NCBI RefSeq assembly: GCF_000613925.1
Contig: NZ_BAJX01000015.1
Span: 1-64,000 of the forward strand
DNA length: 64,000 nucleotides
From: Prevotella histicola JCM 15637 = DNF00424
GTDB taxonomy: Bacteria; Bacteroidota; Bacteroidia; Bacteroidales; Bacteroidaceae
Reading direction: 5' to 3'
Shown: positions 18,559 to 28,938 of the stretch, piece by piece
How positions within the stretch are numbered: position 1 is the stretch's first letter
Layout of the letters: the number at the start of each line of letters is the position of its first letter
Notes under the pieces: generated by a model
Told to the model about the DNA's origin: nothing
Seen by the model: only the letters and a program-made list of their open reading frames with translations
The model's database searches: none
Translations under genes and position numbers: made by a program

Positions 18559-18724
18559 ATTATCGTCAGTCCTATCTGTTGTTAGTTGTTACGCCTTGCG
18601 TCCAAAGAGCCTGAGTATGCCGTATTCTTGTCGTGCCTATCTCTCTACGGCAGCCCAGCCCTGCAAGGTTGGGAGAGATGAATACGACCGCATGGATATA
18701 GAAAATGGCAATACCACCTTGAAA

Positions 18725-18766
18725 CAGAAAAATCCTGCGGTGGAGATTCTTCTCTCCATCCGCAGG
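18725..18766 (-). terminator. Intrinsic terminator after the DUF1896 gene
   Basis: On the minus strand a stem CCTGCGG(A)TGGAGA pairs with TCTCCACCGCAGG (18734-18766, one bulged base) and is followed by ATTTTTCTG. It lies about 85 bp beyond the stop of the DUF1896 gene and would end the integrase-DUF1896 transcript, separating it from the HTH operon. Confidence 0.65.
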
Positions 18767-18849
18767 ACTCGACCTTTCAGGGCAGACAGGCTGCCGTTGT
18801 ACCTTTGCACGATAAGAAACGGCATCAGGAACTTTGCGTGCGCCTTTGC

Positions 18850-19335
18850 CTACAACGCCTTCGGGCTTGCTTCCTCCGTCTGTTTGACCGTTGGCAGATT
18901 GTTGCTCTCGATGAGCAGCACTATCGTGCCTGTGAGTTCGGTGTAAAGACGGCCGTATTGCTCGTCAGAAGCCAATGTGTCCGTCAAACCGAACTTGTCG
19001 AATGTGGCTTGAATAGCCTTGTTCGACAACAGTATAGGTACGAGTTTCTCTGGGAGCGGTGCAGGAAGTTCCCTTTCAAACTCGTTTTCCAACACGGATA
19101 TAAGCGTATCGTACTTGGAAAAGTGCAAGCCTTGATACAATGCCTCGCTTGCCATGCTCTCCGCTTCAATGTGTGTAAAGCCTTGTGTTACAGCATCGCA
19201 GTAAACTGTGAGAGCCATATCTGCCCGTGCAGTGATAAACTCCGTATCTTGCAACTTTTCGGGGTGATGCTCACTCATGTAACTTCTTAACTTCAATCGA
19301 AAGTAGGAAAGTTCCTGTTTGTTCTTCTGTTTCAT
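18850..19335 (-). CDS. DUF1896-like protein of the integrative element
   Basis: A 161-residue soluble protein: ELSYFRLKLRSYMSEHHPE, DTEFITARADMALTVYCDAV, EAESMASEALYQGL, FSKYDTLISVLENEF. This is the pattern of DUF1896, a small helical family found almost only in Bacteroidota conjugative and mobilisable elements, usually next to integrases or regulatory genes. It begins 55 bp after the second integrase and is followed by a terminator, so it probably shares the integrase transcript. Biochemical role unknown; there is no catalytic motif. Confidence 0.7.
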   Translation of the reverse strand: MKQKNKQELSYFRLKLRSYMSEHHPEKLQDTEFITARADMALTVYCDAVTQGFTHIEAESMASEALYQGLHFSKYDTLISVLENEFERELPAPLPEKLVPILLSNKAIQATFDKFGLTDTLASDEQYGRLYTELTGTIVLLIESNNLPTVKQTEEASPKAL

Positions 19336-19390
19336 TGTTTTTCTTGTTAAAAAGTTGGACTTCTTTTTTTTGAATCATTCATTACGGCTG

Positions 19391-20674
19391 TTACATCCCA
19401 ATTATGGGACTTGACTTTTTCGGTGTTCTTGACGGACACAGCCGTAAGGCTTTACGCAGTACCCTTGTATGCTCACTACCCATCAGGGGTTGCATTTCCT
19501 TGGCAATCTTGCTCTTGGTCACCCGTGCATAAATCTCGGTCGTGGAGATAAAGCGATGCCCCAGCATCTTGCTCACCGTCTCTATCGGAAGTCCGTTCTC
19601 CAGACAGATGGTCGTGGCAAAGGTGTGCCGTGCGGTGTGCGAGGTCGCTTGTGTATGCGGTGGCAGTCCTGCCTTAATACATATCTCCTGAATAGTTCTA
19701 TTGAAATTACTGTTGCTGGGAAACTCTCGAAAGAAAAGCCCCTCCCTTCGTCCGTGGCTCACAATGGCGAGTATTTTCTCGGCAACGGGCAGCAACGGGA
19801 CAATACTTCTGTTCTGTGTCTTTGTTCGACAGAGCGATATGTACCTACGCCCATCCCCGAATGTATAAACATCGTCCATTCGGAGTTTCTTTAAGTCTGA
19901 GAATGCCAGCCCCGTGAAACATCCCAAGAGGAAAATAAGTCTGCAATGGTTATCTGTCGAGCGGTGCGGACGGTAAGCCAAGAGTTTTTGCAGGTCGTCC
20001 GCCGTAAGTGCATTGCGCTCGTAGGTAGGCGTTTCTATGTCTATGAGTTCAAAAGGGTCTTCACGAACGTATCGCTCCTGCAATGCCTTGCGAATGACCT
20101 GATGCAAGTGGCGTAGGCGGTTGCCGACACTGCTTTCCTTGTTTCCCAAGTCCCGAAGCATAAAAAGGCGATAGTCCTCAAGCAAAGTCTTGTCCACCTC
20201 TGTGGGCATACAGTCTGCCCTGTCCCTTACTTGCAGGAAATGAACAAAACTCTTGTAGCTGTCCTTAAAAGCCCTGACAGTTGCCTTGCTTAATGTTCTG
20301 CCCTGCAATTCCTCCTTGTATTCACAAACGGATTGATATAGCTCCGTAAGTGTTGGCATGGGGCGACTTTGCTGCATATAACGCTCCTTGAGGTATTCCG
20401 CCGTGATATAGTTTTCTTCCCTTAATGTACGTTCATAGAGTGAATGCAAGCACTCTTCTATTGAGTTCAGTTGCAGATTGATGCCGCTTGAATTACCTGT
20501 TGTCGCCTTGATGCACCCTTTTCGGGCAAGCCACTCGTCGGGGGAAGTTTGCAACTGCGTGGAAAACGATGAGGACGTTCCATTACAGGTGATACGGCAA
20601 CGGATTACGCATAGTCCGTCTTCATTGGTCTTGCTTCTATCTATGTAGAATAGTATGGCAAATGTACTTTTCAT
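19391..20674 (-). CDS. Tyrosine recombinase (IntDOT-like), second of a tandem pair
   Basis: A 427-residue site-specific integrase. The N-terminus is an arm-binding/SAM-like region; the catalytic domain occupies about residues 215-400. The box II motif HTARHTFAT and LGHRFISTTEIYARV supply His-x-x-Arg, His and the nucleophilic Tyr. The first catalytic Arg is replaced: the motif reads TGLAFSDLKKL, as known for IntDOT-type enzymes, which lack Arg I. It lies 12 bp after the first integrase in the same direction, so they form one operon. The extra C-terminal tail of about 25 residues (ending SPIIGM) is unusual but short. Confidence 0.9.
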   Translation of the reverse strand: MKSTFAILFYIDRSKTNEDGLCVIRCRITCNGTSSSFSTQLQTSPDEWLARKGCIKATTGNSSGINLQLNSIEECLHSLYERTLREENYITAEYLKERYMQQSRPMPTLTELYQSVCEYKEELQGRTLSKATVRAFKDSYKSFVHFLQVRDRADCMPTEVDKTLLEDYRLFMLRDLGNKESSVGNRLRHLHQVIRKALQERYVREDPFELIDIETPTYERNALTADDLQKLLAYRPHRSTDNHCRLIFLLGCFTGLAFSDLKKLRMDDVYTFGDGRRYISLCRTKTQNRSIVPLLPVAEKILAIVSHGRREGLFFREFPSNSNFNRTIQEICIKAGLPPHTQATSHTARHTFATTICLENGLPIETVSKMLGHRFISTTEIYARVTKSKIAKEMQPLMGSEHTRVLRKALRLCPSRTPKKSSPIIGM

Positions 20675-20686
20675 TGTTCTGCGGTT

Positions 20687-21940
20687 TTAGTTGGTCAGTT
20701 GATAATGTGCGAGTTGTGGAAGTATTTTCTCTATGTCCAGAAAGACACGCTCGGGAGATGTCTCCGCATACACTTGCGTGGTTTTGATTTGACTGTGTCC
20801 GAGCATTTTGGAAACGCTCTCAATGGACACGCCCTCCGACAGTGTCATCTGAGATGCGAAGGTATGCCGTGCCATGTGATAGGTCAGCGTTTTCTGAATA
20901 CCGCAAAGCCGTGCTATCTTTTTGAGGTGTATGTTTACCGTGTCGCATCCGGGTATGGGCAGCAGATACCCCTTGGGCGGTTCGTGTCGGAAAGCCCTCG
21001 TGTGAATGCCCCGATAACGCTCGATAATGGCAGCGGCTTCGGGAAGTAGGGGGATGTGGCACACGTTGCCCGTCTTTATTCTCGGCTTGCGTATCCAAGT
21101 CATTCCCGCTTCGTGAAAGACGTGCTGCTCCGTCAAGTGATACACGTCGGTATAGGAAAGTCCCGTCAGGCAGGAGAAAAGGAACATGTCCCTCGACACT
21201 TTTTCATAGCCTTGCAGTTCGTCTTCTCCCAAGGCTGCGATACGGCTTACCTCCTCCCTCGTGATGTAACGTGGAGTGCCCACTTCCCAACGAATGGAAT
21301 GGTTGATGAAGGGATAGGTGTCAATGATATGCCGTTTATGCAGGTCTTTGAGCAAGGAAGCCAGCATGGAGAGATAACCAGCCGAGGTATTGAGCTTGAA
21401 GCCCTTTTCTTTGGCGAAGTAGTCCTCCAAGTCTTTGATGAGGGCTGTGTCCACTTTCTGTACGGGAATATCCTCCACATGGTAGCGGTACCTGACGAAG
21501 TTTGCCAGATGCTTGCGGAAGAGCAACAGGCATTTTAGTCTGCGTTCGCTGCGGTCTATGCCCACACGCTCACGGAAGCGGTTGATATACTCGCCCGTAT
21601 GATAAAGCAGTCCTTGCGACTCGCTGTTCAACCCGAACACCAATTCCCTTACTCGCTCTGCCGTGACGCGAGCATCGGATTTTCCCGAAAGAGACTCATA
21701 AACCTTGTGAATACTCACCTGAAGGCGGTCAAGTTCCTTGTTTACCGATACGGCTTCGGCACTCTTGCCCAGCAGTCGGTTCTTGCGACTGTCCCACAAA
21801 CGAGGAGTACACGAGCATTTGCAACTAAATTGTACCATAGAGCTTCCTGCGCTGATGCGTCCCATGATGGGACTTTTTCCGTTTTTGTCCTGCGTACCTC
21901 TCTTGAGGTAGAAAAGCAGCTTGAATTTTTCTTTTTCCAT
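20687..21940 (-). CDS. Tyrosine recombinase (IntDOT-like), first of a tandem pair
   Basis: A 417-residue integrase with a core-binding domain at about residues 110-215 and a catalytic domain at about 230-405. The motif HMARHTFAS and LGHSQIKTTQVYAE give His-x-x-Arg, His and the nucleophilic Tyr. Arg I is again missing (TGLSYTDVYHL), as in IntDOT relatives. Sequence similarity to its neighbour is low outside the motifs, so this is not a recent duplication. It is the promoter-proximal gene of the integrase operon. Paired integrases are common in Bacteroidota elements, where one may be needed for integration and one for excision. Confidence 0.9.
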   Translation of the reverse strand: MEKEKFKLLFYLKRGTQDKNGKSPIMGRISAGSSMVQFSCKCSCTPRLWDSRKNRLLGKSAEAVSVNKELDRLQVSIHKVYESLSGKSDARVTAERVRELVFGLNSESQGLLYHTGEYINRFRERVGIDRSERRLKCLLLFRKHLANFVRYRYHVEDIPVQKVDTALIKDLEDYFAKEKGFKLNTSAGYLSMLASLLKDLHKRHIIDTYPFINHSIRWEVGTPRYITREEVSRIAALGEDELQGYEKVSRDMFLFSCLTGLSYTDVYHLTEQHVFHEAGMTWIRKPRIKTGNVCHIPLLPEAAAIIERYRGIHTRAFRHEPPKGYLLPIPGCDTVNIHLKKIARLCGIQKTLTYHMARHTFASQMTLSEGVSIESVSKMLGHSQIKTTQVYAETSPERVFLDIEKILPQLAHYQLTN

Positions 21941-21953
21941 TGTTTTTTACTTG

Positions 21954-21961
21954 CAAAATTA
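21954..21961 (-). promoter_or_regulatory. Possible -7 element of the integrase operon
   Basis: TAATTTTG on the minus strand, 13 bp before the first integrase start, matches the TAnnTTTG box. No good TTG -33 element lies at the expected spacing (TTC is there), so the promoter is weak or depends on an activator; the transcript leader would be very short. Confidence 0.35.
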
Positions 21962-22197
21962 CACTTCTTTGAGGAACTTTGAACGATGCAAAACATTGAT
22001 AATGAAAGAGAAAACTCCGTTTTAGTTACCACTTTCAGCCGTCCTTTTCCTTTCATCGTTTTTCGAACGATTTGGTAACTGAACTCCCTCCTTTTCGCTC
22101 CCTTTTCTGCCTGTTTCCTATGATGCAACCCTAAGAAGAAACAAGCAATATCCGCTGTATTTCAGTCAGATATGAGTTTTATGCCATTTTCTGCTTT

Positions 22198-25100
22198 CTA
22201 CTCCCATACTTCCGCATAGAACGCAGCCAGCTCCGGAACCTTGATAAATGTTCTAAACCGTTCCTTCTGAATGATATCGTTTGTTATGGAGAACTCATAG
22301 TCGGTCGACTTCTTGGCAAAGACTGCTGCCCAAGCATCAAAGCTGTTGATGCCCTGCTTCTCCAAAGCCTGCGGACGGAGGTATTTGAAGAGCAAATACA
22401 ATTCTGTCAGACTGTTGGAAATGGTCGTTCCAGAAAGGAAAGTCGCTCCCAAGTCCTTGCCAGACCGTTCTTGTATGGTGCGTATGGCAAAGAGCATATT
22501 CAAGGCACGCTGTGAACCATCAGGATTGCCCAAGCCCGACACACGGTCGTGGCGGGTATTGAACATCAGGTTCTTGAATTGGTGCGATTCATCTACAAAG
22601 AGGTGGTCGATACCCATCATCTTGAAGTCCACGGCATCGTCTTTTCTTTCGGCGATGCTGTCCTGTATGTTCTGCAGCTTTGCTTCCAGTGTCTGCTTGC
22701 GCTTCTCCAAGCCTTTGAGCATCCCACGGGAGATGTCTCTTCCTTGTTGTCGCAACACCTCGAGGTTCTCTTCCACGGAGTCCAGTTCCTTTTGCATAAT
22801 CGCTTCCTGTATCTCCAATGCCTGCGGTATCATGCCAAACTGTTCATGCGTAAGTATGATACAGTCCCAGTCGTTGTTCTTGATGTCGTTGAAAATACGC
22901 TGGCGGTTCTGCTTATTAAAATCATTCTTGCCTGGATAGAGTACCTTAGCATTGGGATAAGCTTTCCTAAAAGTGTCGGCAATATCGAAGACGTTTGCCT
23001 TCAGTCCGATAATCATCGGCTTGTTTGCTAGTCCCAATCGCTTCATCTCGTAGGCAGCTGTACACATGATGAGTGTCTTTCCCGCTCCCACCTCGTGGTC
23101 GCAGATGCCGCCACCGTTGGTTTTGAGCATCCACACGGCATCCTTCTGACTTTTGTAGAGGTCGGCAATGCCCAATCGTCTGAGGTCAAGGTCGGGAAAC
23201 GTCTGGTGCGTGCCGTCAAAGTTGGGTCGCACAAAACAGTTGAAAAGACGATTATAACGGTCAGAAAGTTGTTGCTTGAACGTGTCAGGTGTCCGTCCGA
23301 GCCAATCAACAAAGCCCTGTCTGATTTCCTCAATCTTGGCATTTGCCATCTGGATGGCATGTCCGTCCCTTACTTTGATGGTCTTGGTCTCTCCCGTAAC
23401 CTTGTCCGTCACCTCCTTGCTCTTGTTGATGTCGGGAATGGTATTGTGCAGGGCGTGCTTGAGGAGATTGATGCCATCATAACGGCGGAACTCTCCCTGT
23501 ACGGCATACTTGTGCCAGATATTGGCATTCTTATGGTCACATACAATGCTGTATTCGTCCATATTGGAATGGTAGGATACGCCAATATCCGTCCCGAAAA
23601 ACTCCGAAGCGAACCTGCCATAGACTTTGGCAGGTATCCAGCGTTCACCGAGATTAAAGTCAAGGTCTGCAAATGGAATGGGTGTTGGTGTGGCTGCACG
23701 CAAGGCAGCAAGGCTCTGCTTTGCCTCTTCGTGGTCGGGATGGTCCAAGAGCCACGACTCGATGCGCTCAGCCTTCTCTATCACATTACCCGAAATGAAT
23801 TTGTCCGCCACCTCGTATGCGTTTTCTTCGGGATTGTAATAGATGCGACCTTCCAAGGAAGAAATGATGTCGCTTTCCTCCATATCAGGTAAAAGTGAAC
23901 TCATGTAGTCAAGTTCCACCGCGCCGTACTTGTTGAGCGATGCACCAAGAGCCTCCATCGGGTCTGTGGCAATGGTCAGTTCCATGGTGGAAAATGCCGT
24001 AGGATGGTCAAAGATGTCCGCCTTGACGTACCTGCCGTTTTCGGAGCGTTCCAAGAAGAGCATTTCCACACCTGTAGCATCCATCTTGATAATGTCGGTG
24101 TTCGCCTTCTGATTGAAGTAGCCCCAGCGTGTAATATAGTCATTATAAAGGTGGTTGAGCCTGCTGCGGTCCTCCTTGTCTTCTACATGGTTCTCCGCCT
24201 CGTAGTCATAAAGACGATGATAGCACTCCCGTATCTCGATATAGGCTTTGAGACGGGAAAGCTGCGCATACGGCAAGTCCATCGGGTTGAAGGTCGGATG
24301 TCGCTTTAAGTCAGAAAGAAACCCCACCTGCCCTTTCTGCACGACAATGGAGCCGTCTCTCAGGTGAGAGTCCGGCGAAGAGAGAAAAGGGCGTGGGGAA
24401 GCGTCAAACTCCTTTCTGACTTCCGCTATCGGTTTTGGCTTGCGCTCCTCGGTTTCGTTCATGAAGTCGAAAAGTGACGGCTCACGTGAAGAGGAAGAAG
24501 CTGCTTTCCTGCTACTACGGGTACGCCGTTGAGGAATGGTCGCAGCCTTTTGCATCTTGGACTCCGCTGGTTTTTGGGAAACAGTTTGTGTTACAGGACG
24601 GCGCGCCTGTGAAGTTCCTGAATTATCCTTGATTTCATGGTTCACACGGGTAACTTCTCTTGTCCAAAGGCTGTATTCCTCTGGGGCAAATAGTGACAGT
24701 TGCTCCGGTTGTCCGATATCTTCCATGTTATTGTCCACCACCGGATGATGATCGTCGTCAAAGAATATTGTCTGTCCGTTCATCTCTCTTGGGGCTTCAA
24801 TATCCGTACGGATTTCCTGTGGTTCCTGCTCGTATTGATGATGAAGTGTCAAAGCGGGTACACCTTCGGGTGCAGGTTCAATAGTTATGGAAGGCTGTTC
24901 TGATACGAATTGTTGTGGGGCAGACTCTGATGATGATGGCTGTAATGGAACTGTCTCTCCGCTATGAATGGTATCTCCCATTATCTGCGTATCGTTCTCA
25001 GAAGCAACGGCCACAATTTCCTTAACCTTATCCTCTGTCTCTGTTTTTGTTACCACTTCTTCCTTGATTTCCTCTGCCACCACTTCTTCTTTGGTATATT

Positions 25101-26741
25101 GTCCCCTGACGATTTCTTCCAGTTCGGCTATCTCGTGCAGTTTCTTAGGAGAGAAATACAGGTCGCGTTCAATGCCCAGTCCTCTTACCTTCACGCCTTC
25201 CATTTCATCGAGGGACATATTGCCAAGCTCCCAGCCGTAACCCATCGTAACCGCACCGAAACCGATGCGGGTCTTGGAGTCATACTCCAAGAGGTAAGCC
25301 GTATAAGCTCCCATCGGGAAGAAATAGCGTGCATAGCTATCTTATCGCCAATGAGTTCCTTTTCCGTCGAATAGAGTTTAGGCAGTTGCTTCCTGATACT
25401 GTCGGGCATGAGGTTATAGGCATCGTTTATGCCCTTGTCTTCAGTCTTTGTCTTCTCTGTTTCTTCTTCCCGACTTATGGTAATACCCAACTTGCGAAGC
25501 TGTTTCTCTGCTTCTGCCTCTCGCTCTGCTTCTGTCATCGGTATACCGGTCTCATATAGTTTACGGTCGATGCGTTGTCCCATTTCAAGAGTAAGTTGTA
25601 TTCGGAGACTTTCTGCCATTTCCTCAATCCCTCCTGTGAACCGATACTCCCATGCAGGTCTTCCATAAGGGTCTGTACCCATTATGCGCTCTGTGGCAAT
25701 GGTGCGATGAGAAATGTCTTTCCAATCTCCTACAAAAAGAGAGTTATGCTTGAAGACGACAGAAGAGCCTTCTTCCTTAGGAACGGAAACGGTTTCTACG
25801 AACTGCTGCTCAATTCCCTTGCTGATTTCTTTACCTGTTTGCTTCTGCAGGACGATGAGGTCACTACCCACGTCCGTTCCAGCATTGTCTGAAAACATAC
25901 CCGATGGCAGTCGGAGAGCGGAGATAAGGCGACTGTTTTGCATGAGGTAACGGCGTATGGCTTCATTGCGAGGACTGTCCAAAACACCCTGTGAGGTAAT
26001 GAATGCCAGTAAGCCACCTTCCTTGATGCAGTCCAGACCTTTCACGAAGAAGTAATTGTGAATGGCACGTGTGGACTCACGTTTAAGAGTGTCCTTACCT
26101 TTGCTGTATTCTCGGTCATAGACCATGAAATCACCGAAAGGAATGTTACTTGTTATAAGGTCGTATTTGTCTTTGTTTTCTAACTGCCCAATGGCTTCAA
26201 AAGGCTCGTTTCGGACGAAGATGTTTCCTTTGCCATACGGGTGCAGGGCTTGGCTGATGCGGGCAGTGAGCAGGTCCTTTTCCATTGCATCTACAACTCC
26301 AGCTTGCCTTGCAAAGGTCTCAGCAAATGCTCCCATGCCAGCCGAAGGATCTAAACATCGACGTATGGGTACATTTACAGAAGTGAGAGCATCGGCAATG
26401 GCGGAAACGATACGGGTATCGGTATAGAAGGAGGTCAGTACACTTGCCTTGATGCTCTCCCAATACCGCTTGGCGGTGTTAGCATCTAAGGCTTCACGAT
26501 AAATCATCTGTTTGAGCTGCTGGGTAGGTTCAAAGAGATTCTGCTCTGACTTGCTCCAATAGCGTATGTCATCGGGGTTATCTGTGCGGTTGAGTACACA
26601 TTTCAAGCCACCGAAACCTTGGTAGTTCTGTAAGATACTTTTCTCAGCTTCGGTGGCTTCGCGGCGTTCTTTTTCTAATCGCAATACCACACGGATGGCT
26701 TCCGTGTTGGCTTGCAGGACTTCTTTCTTATTGTATGCCAT
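22198..26741 (-). pseudogene. N6-adenine methylase/SNF2 helicase fusion, frameshifted and 3'-truncated
   Basis: Large DNA-processing protein typical of CTnDOT-like backbones. The first 516-codon frame holds a methylase domain with the AdoMet motif LDPSAGMGAF and the catalytic-type motif SNIPFGDF. Near 25336 the frame shifts: adding one base joins GDKIA to YARYFFPMGAYTAYLLEY and the 1,038-codon second frame. That frame has a charged linker and the SNF2 N-lobe (CDHEVGAGKTLIMC Walker A, DHLFVDESHQFKN motif II, FLSGTTISNS motif III). It ends at FYAEVWE, where the family normally continues into the second helicase lobe, so the C-terminal third is deleted just where the integrase module begins. Confidence 0.8.
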
Positions 26742-26837
26742 AGTGTTTTCTTTTAATAAAAAAGTGGAGGTAAAAAGGTCGGCAGGTAATACTTGTATCT
26801 ACCAACCTATATCTGTTCCTCGTTGTTTCTGCCAGGA

Positions 26838-28918
26838 TTATCTCCCTCGTTGTTTTCCTTTTTTGTTCTCAAATTCAAAGGAAGTGGCGTAGTCTTCACC
26901 CAAAACAAGTCGGGCATTGAACTTCTTGCCAGCCTTGCTGGTCAGCCCTTTAAGGATAGGCGTACGACCAGAACTTATCAAGTCACGGATGTTATCTTCA
27001 GAGAGATGTATGCCGCAGACTTCACGAAACACGTGGAATCCACAGGTTTCATGCCTGCACTTGGCTACCTTGGCATAGATGCCGACACTTTGCTGTCCGC
27101 ATTTTGGGCAGCGGTAGACAGGATATGACTTCTGCTCTGAAGAAAGTAAGAGGAGTTCCTCGCAGATTGTCCCCACGTATGAATTGATGCCCTGTGCGAA
27201 TTTGTCTGCCAGCATTTGTCCAGCCTCAATAGCGGCAAGTGCCAGTTCCCAACTGCCTGTCATCTCCGCATTGGCAATTTTCTTATTATTGACAATCTCA
27301 TAGACTGCCAGGCCTTTCTCGGTAGGTATGATGGATTTCTTGTCCCTTCGGATATAATCACGGAGAATAAGCATCTCGATGATGTTGGCACGGGTGGCAG
27401 GTGTTCCAATACCGCACTCTGCCATTGCCTTGCGCTTATCATCTTCCTTTACTTCCTTGCCTGCGTTTTCCATTGCAGAAAGCAGTGTCGCTTCTGTATA
27501 GAGAGGTTTAGGTTTGGTCTTATGCTCGGTGATGTCTGCATTGACAAGTGATAGGACTTCACCTTCTGTCAAGTTCGGCAATGAAGACAAAATATGTTCA
27601 TCACCATCTTCTTTCTTTTCAGCTTCTACTTCTTTACCTTTCTGTACAGCTTTCCAGCCCAAGGAGATTTGTCGGCATGCTTCCAAGTAAAGATATTGGT
27701 GCCGTGAGTGAACCGCACCTGCATACGCTCTTCCTCTGAATTGGGGGAAAAGGCTTCGACAAAGCGATTGACCACCATTTGATAGATAGTTGTTTCATCT
27801 GTCGACAATCCTGATGGTGTTTCACCAGTTGGGATGATGGCGTGGTGGTCAGTAATCTTTGCGTTGTCCACAGAATGGCGGTTAAGTGGATTTGATAGTG
27901 GCATGCCTGTCTTACGCAGCAGGGCGGGTACTTCCTCGAAGACATCCTCGCTGATGTATCGGCTGCCTGTGCGGGGATAGGTCGTAATTTTCTTCTCATA
28001 GAGGCTTTGGGCTATCGAGAGGGTTTTGTCTGCAGAAAAGCCGTGGCGTCTGTTGGCATCTTTCTGCAAGGCAGTAAGGTCGTACAAGAGTGGTGGCGCG
28101 GTATGCGTTACCTTTCTTGTGACCGTTTCTACCGTAAGCTGGCTCTGACTGCGAAGTGCAGCGAGAGCAGTCTGTGCCAATGCTTCATTTTCATAGTCTT
28201 TACAGCTAACGGCTTTTATCGACAAGCCCTCTTTTTCTGTAAGGACGGATAATTTCCAATAGGGTACGGAAGAAAAGTCACGGCTCTCTATGTACCGATG
28301 GCAGACCATAGCAAGTGTTGGGGTCTGTACCCGTCCCAAAGAATAGCCGCCTTTGCGGGCAATGGACAGCGCACGGCTGGCATTAATACCCACCAGCCAG
28401 TCGGCTTCACTTCTTGCCTTGGCAGAATGATAGAGGTTGTCGTAATGGCTTCCTGGTTTGAGATTGGAAAGTCCCTCACGGATAGCTTTGTCCGTGAGAG
28501 AACTTATCCAAAGGCGGTCAAAAGGTTTTCTGCAATCAAGATATTGATAGATATAGCGAAAGATGAGTTCACCCTCCCGACCTGCATCAGTAGCGACGAT
28601 GATACGATCTGCCTTGTCGAAGCAGGAACGGATGACTTTAAGTTGTTTGAGTGCTGCAAGGTCTGATATATACTCCTTGTCCTTACGTACTTGTCGTACC
28701 ACTAACTGAAAAGGATTGGGACGAATGGGCAGGTCTTCAGCTTTATAGGCAGAAAAACCGTAGGCTTCGGGCATGGCAAGGGCTATGAGATGTCCCATTG
28801 CCCAAGTGACGAGGTAGCCGCTGCCTTCCATATATCCGTCTTGCTTGCTCGTTGCTCCTACAATGTGGGCAATATCTCTGGCTACCGAGGGCTTCTCGGC
28901 GATAATACAAGTTGTCAT
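26838..28918 (-). pseudogene. topB: DNA topoisomerase III, one-base frameshift
   Basis: Type IA topoisomerase carried by Bacteroidota conjugative elements. The first 430-codon frame has the TOPRIM start TTCIIAEKPSVARDIA, the acidic motif VATDAGREGELI, SLGRVQTPTLAM, and the active-site block TTYPRTGSRYISEDV containing the catalytic Tyr, followed by DHHAIIPT. Near 27670 the frame is lost; restoring one A (GGAAAGC for GGAAGC) gives FTWKACRQISLGWKAV and continues into the 282-codon second frame. That frame contains GIGTPATRANIIE, a zinc-ribbon-like segment (YRCPKCGQQS, CRHETCGFH) and a C-terminal repeat. Repaired length is about 690 residues, normal for the family. It is followed by the methylase/helicase gene on the same strand. 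Confidence 0.85.
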
Positions 28919-28938
28919 AGTGTTGGATGATTTTAAGG

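Noticed and set aside
18805..19290. 161-codon plus-strand frame with a TACCTTTGC box upstream
   Set aside because: Fully antisense to the DUF1896 gene, which has a family match; the promoter-like box has no suitable -33 element.
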